Source of the DNA: Kaiparowitsia implicata GSE-PSE-MK54-09C
Lineage (GTDB): Bacteria; Cyanobacteriota; Cyanobacteriia; Elainellales; Elainellaceae
Assembly: GCA_019359435.1 (NCBI GenBank)
Contig: JAHHHI010000079.1
Location: 1 to 64,000 of the forward strand
Direction of reading: 5' to 3'
DNA: 64,000 nucleotides
The first letter of the stretch is position 1. Every line of letters begins with the position of its first letter. This document shows positions 9,471-16,195 of the stretch, in pieces. The notes under the pieces are model-generated. The model was given only the letters and a program-made list of their open reading frames with translations. It had not been told where the DNA came from and made no database searches. The position numbers and the translations under genes were made by a program.

Positions 9471-9968
9471 GTGTTTGATTATCTTCCGCCCCTGAATGAG
9501 CATAATTTGCCCTATCCCGATACGATGCACCCAATTGTGGTTCACTTCGTCATTGCGATGGTGCTTTTTGCCTTTTTCTGCGACGTGGTGGGCTACATCA
9601 CACGCAATACCAAGCTCTACGAGGTGAGCTGGTGGAATATGTTTTTTGCCACCATCTCTATCTTTATCGCCATTATTTTTGGACAGGTTGAGGCAGGTCT
9701 GGCAGAGCCCTACGCGGCGGCGGTGTCTACGCTGAACAAGCACACGCTAATTGGCTGGGCGCTGTCGGGTGTGATTACGGCGATTACTGGCTGGCGCTAT
9801 GTGCTGCGATCGCGCGATCCCAAAACGCTCCCGATGGCCTATCTAATGATGGGTGTGCTGCTGGTGGGCATTGTGTCTTACCAGGTGTATTTGGGCGACA
9901 AACTGGTGTGGGTCTATGGCCTGCACACTGTGCCTGTGGTTGAGGCTGTTCGGGAAGGAGCGCTGTAA
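9471..9968 (+). CDS. DUF2231 membrane protein, first of pair
   Basis: The 165-residue protein starts with GTG after AGGAGA. It opens with the DUF2231 feature PDTMHPIVVHFVIAMVLFAF (first helix with conserved His), followed by three more membrane helices (FATISIFIAIIFGQVEAG, LIGWALSGVITAITGW, AYLMMGVLLVGIVSYQVY). DUF2231 proteins are four-helix bundles with histidines placed like haem ligands, but their function is not established. The gene overlaps the next DUF2231 gene by one base (TAATG). The pair precedes the oxidase genes, which suggests a role in electron delivery to, or assembly of, that oxidase; this is inference. Confidence 0.85.
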   Translation: MFDYLPPLNEHNLPYPDTMHPIVVHFVIAMVLFAFFCDVVGYITRNTKLYEVSWWNMFFATISIFIAIIFGQVEAGLAEPYAAAVSTLNKHTLIGWALSGVITAITGWRYVLRSRDPKTLPMAYLMMGVLLVGIVSYQVYLGDKLVWVYGLHTVPVVEAVREGAL

Positions 9969-10573
9969 TGAATCCAGAACTTGTCACTCAACTGGGTGAA
10001 GGGCTTGGCAGCAATGGCTTGCCTTACACCATTCCGATCCATCCCAACCTGGTGCATATGACGCTGGGTTTGTTTATTGTGGCGATTGGCTTCGACATTG
10101 TGGGAGTGCTGTTCCCCTTAGAGAAGCCAGTGTTTAAGTTTCTGGCGATCCCAGCAACCCGCACCAACCTGTTTGATGTGGGCTGGTACAACATGGTCGC
10201 CGCTGCAATCATCACTTTTTTTACGGTGGCTGCAGGGTTTTATGAACTGATTCTGGCACAGCCCCTGACAGATGTAACCAGCCCTTGGGGGCTGGCGGCG
10301 ATGGAAACCATGCTATGGCATGGCGTGGGCGGCGTGCTGCTGCTGGCATTGATCGTTGGTATGACGGTGTGGCGAGGCTTTCAGCGATATGTGTGGCGCA
10401 AGGAGCGGGCGCAACAGGTGCAGTGGCTTTATTTGCTAGCAGGCCTGTTTATTTTTGCGCTGATGTTTGCCCACGGCACGTTGGGCGCGCACATGGGAGG
10501 AGAGTTTGGCATTCATGTCACGGCCGATCAATTGCTCGAGATGGGGCAAGATCCCAACACGTTACTGCAGTAA
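9968..10573 (+). CDS. DUF2231 membrane protein, second of pair
   Basis: The 201-residue relative of the upstream protein has the same opening logic (PIHPNLVHMTLGLFIVAIG), two conserved histidines in helix 1 and about four helices. It has a longer hydrophilic C-terminus containing FAHGTLGAHMGGEFG. It is translationally coupled to the first DUF2231 gene. The two probably form a heterodimer in the cytoplasmic or thylakoid membrane. A 281-bp gap separates it from the oxidase subunit II gene, so the oxidase may have its own promoter. The start is set by the TAATG overlap. Confidence 0.85.
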   Translation: MNPELVTQLGEGLGSNGLPYTIPIHPNLVHMTLGLFIVAIGFDIVGVLFPLEKPVFKFLAIPATRTNLFDVGWYNMVAAAIITFFTVAAGFYELILAQPLTDVTSPWGLAAMETMLWHGVGGVLLLALIVGMTVWRGFQRYVWRKERAQQVQWLYLLAGLFIFALMFAHGTLGAHMGGEFGIHVTADQLLEMGQDPNTLLQ

Positions 10574-10854
10574 AGGGTTGGGGGATGGATGCTCCCTGAT
10601 GAACAGCCTACGTTAGCTATCCAGAAGCTATCCAGAGTGAATCTTCTCTTTGCAGTCCATCGGGGCGCGATCGCTTGGATCTAAAGGTATATCTAAGGCA
10701 ACCTGGTTATTTCTGGGAATTCCTTTTATCGTGTTTAGTGGTGTTGGGCATCTGTATCCCGTCCACACCTGACCTAATCTTGCCTATCGGTGTTTCACCT
10801 AATTGACCCCTGGCTAGGCTGCTACATCGAATCGTTTGTCTTAATTAACCCCCA

Positions 10855-11811
10855 ATGAAGACACGCACATTTTTGACATTGGCGATCGCCGCAATTGTCC
10901 TGGCTGCCATTAGCTGGTGGATTGGGCAGATGTCGTATAGCTGGATGCCGCCCGAAGCGTCAATAGAAGCAAAGCTGGTCGATGATCTGTTTAGCCTCTT
11001 GGTGGCGGTTGCCAGCTTCATCTTTTTGGGCGTGACGGGAACGCTGCTCTATTCGGCCGTGTTTTCGCGAGCGGCCAAGTATGACACTAGCGACGGCCCC
11101 CCCATTGAGGGCAACGTGGCGGTGGAAGTAGTGTGGACGGTGATTCCCTTTGTGATCGTCATGGGGATCGCCTTCTATAGCTACCAAATCTATGACCAGA
11201 TGGATGTGCATGGCCCCATGGAGCATCGTCATGCGGCGGTTCCGACAGATGCTGCTGCACCGCAGGTTCCCACTGAGCGCCCTGCCGAAGTTGAAGAAAT
11301 CGAAGTGTTGGCTTGGCAATGGGCTTGGGAGTTTCGCTATCCCAATGCCAACGTGAGCAGCACAGAACTGCACGTGCCGAGCGATCGCCGTATTCGGTTA
11401 GCACTCAAAGCCGATAGCGTGATTCACGGCTTCTACGTTCCCGCCTTTCGTCTAAAGCAAGACATCATTCCCAGAACCGATGCTCAGCTTGAGTTTACGC
11501 CCATTTTAGAAGGCACCTATCGCCTGCGCGATTCTCAATACAGCGGCACCTATTTTGCCGCGATGCAGGCAGATGTAGTGGTGCAATCTCCAGAAGACTA
11601 TGACCAATGGTTGACATTGGCAGCCTCTCAGCCGCCCGCCACGGCCTATAACCAAGCGGTCTATGAGTACGAGCGCGCCGCTAAAAAACCCATCAGCGCG
11701 GGGTGGAAGTCTGTACCCCCCGCTCCAGCTCCGATGGTGAATTATGCTGCCGATCCCCAGCCTGTGAGCCCCCAAGCTGCGATTCCTACACCTGAGGACA
11801 AGCAATCATGA
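10855..11811 (+). CDS. ctaC: ARTO-type terminal oxidase subunit II lacking CuA ligands
   Basis: The 318-residue subunit II has membrane helices at about 6-24, 45-70 and 92-112, then a periplasmic/lumenal cupredoxin domain with the aromatic WQWAWEF at 154-160. In cytochrome c oxidases the CuA site is CxExCGxxHxxM. Here the aligned stretch at 226-237 reads DSQYSGTYFAAM, so both Cys, the Glu and the second His are replaced (D226, Q228, S230, F234). H191 and M237 remain. Loss of CuA marks the cyanobacterial alternative respiratory terminal oxidase, thought to oxidise quinol rather than cytochrome c. The stop overlaps the ctaD start by four bases (ATGA). An extended Pro/Ala-rich tail follows residue 255. 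Confidence 0.92.
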   Translation: MKTRTFLTLAIAAIVLAAISWWIGQMSYSWMPPEASIEAKLVDDLFSLLVAVASFIFLGVTGTLLYSAVFSRAAKYDTSDGPPIEGNVAVEVVWTVIPFVIVMGIAFYSYQIYDQMDVHGPMEHRHAAVPTDAAAPQVPTERPAEVEEIEVLAWQWAWEFRYPNANVSSTELHVPSDRRIRLALKADSVIHGFYVPAFRLKQDIIPRTDAQLEFTPILEGTYRLRDSQYSGTYFAAMQADVVVQSPEDYDQWLTLAASQPPATAYNQAVYEYERAAKKPISAGWKSVPPAPAPMVNYAADPQPVSPQAAIPTPEDKQS

Positions 11812-13508
11812 CGACGAATGCTCCAACTGGGGCGATCGCCCCGAATGTTGAGCAACCTGCTCCCGGTGCTCCTAATAACTGGCGGCGGTTCTTTAGCTTT
11901 AGCACTGACCACAAAGTGATCGGGATTCAGTACATTGTCACCGCCTTTCTGTTCTTCTTGATTGGTGGCCTGTTCGCCATGATCATGCGAGGCGAGCTGA
12001 TTACTCCCGACGCCGACTTGGTCGATCGCACCGTCTACAACGCCCTGTTCACTATGCACGGCACGGTGATGCTGTTTATGTGGACGTTTCCCGTGCTGAA
12101 TGGACTGGCGAACTATCTCGTGCCGCTGATGATTGGCGCGCGCGATATGGCCTTCCCTCGGTTGAATGCGATCGCTTTTTGGATGGTGCCCGTATTTGGC
12201 ATCATCCTGATGTCGAGCTTTTTGGTGCCCGGTGGGCCTGCCCAAGCGGGATGGTGGTCATACCCGCCGGTGAGTTTGCAAAACCCAGGCGGCAACCTGG
12301 TCAATGGCCAATTTCTCTGGTTGGTAGCGGTGGCGCTGTCAGGGGTGTCATCCATCATGGGTGCCGTCAACATCGTCACCACCATTATCAAAATGCGCGC
12401 CCCTGGGATGGGCTTTTTTCGGATGCCCGCCTTTGTGTGGACGGTGCTGAGCGCTCAGATGATTCAGCTCTTTGGTCTGCCAGCCCTCACGGCAGGGGCC
12501 GTGATGCTGCTGTTTGACCTAACTACGGGCACCAGCTTCTTTGATCCGATCAAAGGCGGCAGTCCCGTTCTGTATCAGCACTTCTTCTGGTTTTACTCGC
12601 ACCCGGCTGTGTATGTCATCATCCTGCCGGTGTTTGGCATCTTCTCAGAGGTGTTTCCGGTCTATGCCCGCAAGCCGCTGTTTGGCTATAAGGTGGTGGC
12701 GGTGTCGTCGCTGATTATCACGGGCTTGAGCGCAATTGTGTGGGTTCACCACATGTTTGCTAGCGGCACTCCGGGGTGGATGCGAATGCTGTTTATGTTT
12801 TCTACCATGCTGATTTCGGTGCCAACCGGCATCAAGGTATTTGCCTGGGTGGCTACGGTGTGGGGCGGCAAGCTGCGGCTGACGACGCCGATGCTGTTTG
12901 CGTTAGGTGGTCTGGTGATGTTTGTGTTTTCGGGCATTACCGGAATCATGCTGGCGGCTGTCCCCTTTGATATTCACGTCAACAACACCTATTTCGTGGT
13001 GGGTCACTTCCACTACGTGATCTATGGCGCGACGGTGATGGGCGTCTATGCTGCCATCTACCACTGGTTCCCCAAGATGACAGGGCGGATGTATTACGAG
13101 GGATTGGGCAAGCTGCATTTTGCCCTTACCTTTATTGGTGCAAACCTTAACTTTTTCCCGATGCATCCCCTGGGCCTGCAGGGCATGCCGCGCCGCGTCG
13201 CATCCTATGATCCCGAATTTGCCTTTTGGAACGTGATTGCCAGCTTGGGCGGGTTTTTGCTGGGCATGTCGACGCTGCCGTTTATTCTAAACATGGTGAG
13301 TTCATGGGTGCAGGGCAAGCCTGCCCCCGATAATCCCTGGCGCGCTATTGGGTTGGAGTGGTTGGTCTCATCGCCCCCGCCGACAGAGAATTTTGAAGAA
13401 CTCCCCAATGTGATTGCCGAGCCCTATGGCTATGGCAAAGATGAGCCGCTGGTGTCGAATGCGAGCGCCATGATTGGGACAGAATTAGCGCCAACCCCTA
13501 GCCCTTAA
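11808..13508 (+). CDS. ctaD: ARTO-type terminal oxidase subunit I
   Basis: The 566-residue catalytic haem-copper subunit has about 12 membrane helices. The low-spin haem His is in MHGTVMLFMW, the CuB His and cross-linked Tyr are in YSHPAVYVIILP, the two further CuB His are in WVHHMF, and the haem ligands are in VVGHFHYV. The YSHPAV motif, in place of GHPEV, identifies an A2-type oxidase whose D-channel glutamate is replaced by the preceding Tyr/Ser pair. It reduces oxygen to water while pumping protons. It overlaps ctaC by four bases and is 19 bp from ctaE, so the three are one transcription unit. Confidence 0.95.
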   Translation: MTTNAPTGAIAPNVEQPAPGAPNNWRRFFSFSTDHKVIGIQYIVTAFLFFLIGGLFAMIMRGELITPDADLVDRTVYNALFTMHGTVMLFMWTFPVLNGLANYLVPLMIGARDMAFPRLNAIAFWMVPVFGIILMSSFLVPGGPAQAGWWSYPPVSLQNPGGNLVNGQFLWLVAVALSGVSSIMGAVNIVTTIIKMRAPGMGFFRMPAFVWTVLSAQMIQLFGLPALTAGAVMLLFDLTTGTSFFDPIKGGSPVLYQHFFWFYSHPAVYVIILPVFGIFSEVFPVYARKPLFGYKVVAVSSLIITGLSAIVWVHHMFASGTPGWMRMLFMFSTMLISVPTGIKVFAWVATVWGGKLRLTTPMLFALGGLVMFVFSGITGIMLAAVPFDIHVNNTYFVVGHFHYVIYGATVMGVYAAIYHWFPKMTGRMYYEGLGKLHFALTFIGANLNFFPMHPLGLQGMPRRVASYDPEFAFWNVIASLGGFLLGMSTLPFILNMVSSWVQGKPAPDNPWRAIGLEWLVSSPPPTENFEELPNVIAEPYGYGKDEPLVSNASAMIGTELAPTPSP

Positions 13509-13527
13509 CCCCCCTAACAGGAGACCG

Positions 13528-14154
13528 ATGGAGAGTTCTGTGGAATCTCAAACAATGAATTCTCAAGTGGTGGATGGAGCGGCGATCGCCCACACCGCTC
13601 ATGAGCACGACGAAGCCGCCAACAGCATGTTTGGCTTCATTGTGTTTCTGCTGTCAGAAAGCGTAATTTTCCTCAGCTTTTTTGTCGGCTACACCGTCTA
13701 TAAAACCAATGCAGTGAACTGGCTACCCGACGGCGTGTCGGGGCTAGAGGTGCGAGAGCCGTTGATCAACACCCTCGTGCTGGTCTCGAGCAGCTTTGTG
13801 ATTTACGTTGCTGAGCGGTTTCTGCATAAAGACAACCTGTGGGGTTTTCGGGCCTTTTGGCTGCTGACGATGGCCATGGGCAGTTTCTTCCTCTATGGGC
13901 AGGCGGTGGAATGGCGCAGCTTAGAGTTTGGCTTTACCTCTGGGGTGTTTGGCGGCACGTTCTACTTGCTCACTGGATTTCACGGCCTGCATGTGCTGAC
14001 GGGGGTGCTGCTGCAAACGCTGATGCTGGGGCGATCGTTCATTCCGGGTAATTACGACAATGGCGAGTTTGGCGTCGCGGCTACGTCCCTGTTCTGGCAC
14101 TTTGTGGACGTGATTTGGATTATTCTGTTTGTGCTGATTTATGTATGGCAGTGA
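13528..14154 (+). CDS. ctaE: ARTO-type terminal oxidase subunit III
   Basis: The 208-residue subunit III has five membrane helices, beginning MFGFIVFLLSESVIFLSFF, then LINTLVLVSSSFVIYVAE, FWLLTMAMGSFFLYGQ, the conserved FHGLHVLTGV and a final WHFVDVIWIILFVLIYVW. Subunit III stabilises subunit I and is typical of the short cyanobacterial/alphaproteobacterial form. AGGAG lies 5 bp before the ATG. The hydrophilic first 30 residues are His/Glu-rich (HTAHEHDE). Confidence 0.94.
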   Translation: MESSVESQTMNSQVVDGAAIAHTAHEHDEAANSMFGFIVFLLSESVIFLSFFVGYTVYKTNAVNWLPDGVSGLEVREPLINTLVLVSSSFVIYVAERFLHKDNLWGFRAFWLLTMAMGSFFLYGQAVEWRSLEFGFTSGVFGGTFYLLTGFHGLHVLTGVLLQTLMLGRSFIPGNYDNGEFGVAATSLFWHFVDVIWIILFVLIYVWQ

Positions 14155-14206
14155 GTCCGCTGCTTCCTCTGTTCCCCGTTAGTCTTGACCTTGGCAGGTG
14201 TTTCCC

Positions 14207-15724
14207 ATGATTATTGATGACCAGCACTACGACTTCATCATTGTGGGCACGGGCGCGGGGGGCGGCACCCTAGCCCAATCGCTGGCAAAAACGGGCAAGC
14301 GCATCCTAATTTTGGAGCGGGGCGGCGCGATGGCGCTAGAGGAGCAAAACCGCAGCAATGTGGATGTGTTTAAGCGCGATCGCTATCGAGCGCCTGACCA
14401 GTGGTATGACGAGGCGGGGGAACCCTTTTCGCCCCAGACGAACTATGCCATCGGGGGCAACACCAAGATTTATGGTGCGGTGCTGATGCGGCTGCGCGAG
14501 CGCGATTTTGAGTCGGTGGAGCACGAAGAGGGGCGATCGCCCGAGTGGCCGCTGAAGTATCGCGATTTTGAGCCCTACTATTCTCAGGCAGAACAGCTTT
14601 ATCAAGTTCATGGGCAGATGGCAGATGACCCCACTGAACCCGCCCACAGCGCCGACTATCCCTATGAGGCTGTGCCCCATGCGGAGCCCGTCAAGGATGT
14701 GGTCGAGGCGATCGCCCAACAGGGTCTGCATCCCACGCGTCTGCCCCTCAGCCTCACGCGCCAAACGGATGACCCCACGGGCGATTCCCAGGTGTTTGGT
14801 ATTGACCCGGCGGTAAAATCCCCTAACGTTACGCTCAAAACTGATGCGAAGGTCGTTTGCTTGCACACCAACTCTACGGGCAGCGAGGTGCGGGCAGTAG
14901 AAGCGACCATCAACGGCCAGGCGTTCCTCTTTTTTGGGGATGTGATTGTGCTGGCCTGTGGTGCGATCAACTCGGCGGCATTGCTGTTGCGCTCTGCTAG
15001 CGAACTGCACCCCGATGGGTTAGCCAATCGCTCTGGCTTGGTGGGGCGCAACCTGATGAAGGTGACCATGACTTCTATCGTGCAGCTAACCAGTTCTTCA
15101 AATGAGGGCAAGTTTCAGCGCTCGGTGAGCGTCAACGACTTCTACTGGGGCGACGACCAATATCCTTACCCGATGGGGCATATTCAAAACACAGGCGGGC
15201 TGCTGCAAGACGTGATTTTTGCCGAGTCGCCGCCAGTGCTCTCGGTGCTGGCAAAGGTGATGCCGGGGTTTGGGCTGCAGCAACTCGCGGTGCGATCGCT
15301 CGGCTGGTGGGCTCAGACCGAGGCGTTGCCCAATCCCAATAATCGAGTGCGGCTAGAGGGCGACAAGCTGTATTTAGACTACACCCTGAACAATGTGGAA
15401 GCCCATGATCGGCTGGTCTACCGCTGGCTAGAGGTGCTAAAAACAGTCGATAAGGCCGTTAAAAGCTCCGTGCTGCAGCGGGGCGGCATGTATCCGCGAG
15501 GCGAAGTGCCGCTGCAGGTGGTGGCAAACCAGTGCGGCACCTGCCGATTTGGCGAAGACCCGGCCTCTTCGGTGCTTGACCTCAACTGCCGCACCCACGA
15601 TCTCGATAACCTGTATGTGGTGGACAGCAGCTTTTTTCCCTCAAGCGGGGCGGTTGGCCCGGCGCTCACCGTGATTGCTAATGCGCTGCGAGTGGCAAAG
15701 CATCTCAAAGCGCGAGTGGGCTAA
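14207..15724 (+). CDS. GMC-family oxidoreductase with atypical active site
   Basis: The 505-residue flavoprotein begins with a Rossmann FAD motif (FIIVGTGAGGGTLAQSL, about residues 8-24) and has the second GMC block NYAIGGNTKIYGAVLMR near 80. In typical GMC enzymes a His lies three residues before the GTCRMG-like motif and an Asn or His begins the NPxLT motif. Here these regions read ANQCGTCRFGED and AVGPALTVIANALR, so Asn and Gly appear to replace them. It follows ctaE by 52 bp and is probably co-transcribed with the oxidase, suggesting a dehydrogenase or electron-transfer partner feeding quinone; this is inference. GTG at 14198 is an alternative start; ATG at 14207 has AGG upstream at suitable spacing. 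Confidence 0.85.
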   Translation: MIIDDQHYDFIIVGTGAGGGTLAQSLAKTGKRILILERGGAMALEEQNRSNVDVFKRDRYRAPDQWYDEAGEPFSPQTNYAIGGNTKIYGAVLMRLRERDFESVEHEEGRSPEWPLKYRDFEPYYSQAEQLYQVHGQMADDPTEPAHSADYPYEAVPHAEPVKDVVEAIAQQGLHPTRLPLSLTRQTDDPTGDSQVFGIDPAVKSPNVTLKTDAKVVCLHTNSTGSEVRAVEATINGQAFLFFGDVIVLACGAINSAALLLRSASELHPDGLANRSGLVGRNLMKVTMTSIVQLTSSSNEGKFQRSVSVNDFYWGDDQYPYPMGHIQNTGGLLQDVIFAESPPVLSVLAKVMPGFGLQQLAVRSLGWWAQTEALPNPNNRVRLEGDKLYLDYTLNNVEAHDRLVYRWLEVLKTVDKAVKSSVLQRGGMYPRGEVPLQVVANQCGTCRFGEDPASSVLDLNCRTHDLDNLYVVDSSFFPSSGAVGPALTVIANALRVAKHLKARVG

Positions 15725-15858
15725 GCCAACATTCTCAGAGCAACGTCCTTGCAGAACAACACCCTGTGTTCAGACCTCGGATAGCGCGGCAGCGTCTTAT
15801 CCCAACTCCGAGTTAGTTGTCCTGATTTAGCAGGATAAATTCCATTCGTTCTTACTTA

Positions 15859-16103
15859 ACGTCAGTTCGGGTTAATATCAATTCCGAAAATTTGGGCTAC
15901 AAATGGGGGAAAAGGGGGCTTTGCCCCCTTTTAGGGAACGCAGTTCCCCACCCCCCTCCTCAAACAATCCGTCGCTCTGATTTAGAGAATTGATATAAGA
16001 GGGTTTTGGGGCATCGCGCGACGCGCGGTGCCCCAAAACCCTTAATGTGCCGTGCGCACCGCGCACGGCACATTAAGGGTTTGAGCTTATCCCGAACTCA
16101 GGT
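15859..16103 (+). repeat. MITE3 copy 1, interrupted by MITE2
   Basis: The ends ACGTCAGTTCGGG and CCCGAACTCAGGT form 13-bp inverted repeats with two mismatches, flanked by a 6-bp direct duplication TACTTA (15853-15858 and 16104-16109). Two internal palindromes lie at about 16001-16041 and 16042-16076. Compared with the intact 122-bp copy at 32743-32864, this one contains an extra 123-bp insert that is itself a MITE2 copy. Confidence 0.9.
15875..15997 (+). repeat. MITE2 copy 1, nested in MITE3
   Basis: The ends ATATCAATTC and GAATTGATAT are inverted repeats next to TA. The interior has palindromes AAGGGGGCTTTGCCCCCTT and GGGAACGCAGTTCCC. It is collinear with the copy at 30996-31119. It has no coding capacity. 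Confidence 0.9.
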
Positions 16104-16195
16104 TACTTACAAATGACAGTCGTGAAACCAGGGGGATGGGATTCAGATTTGGGGTTTGATCGCTACAACGGGTGTTGCCGTTGTCCGCAGGTTTT

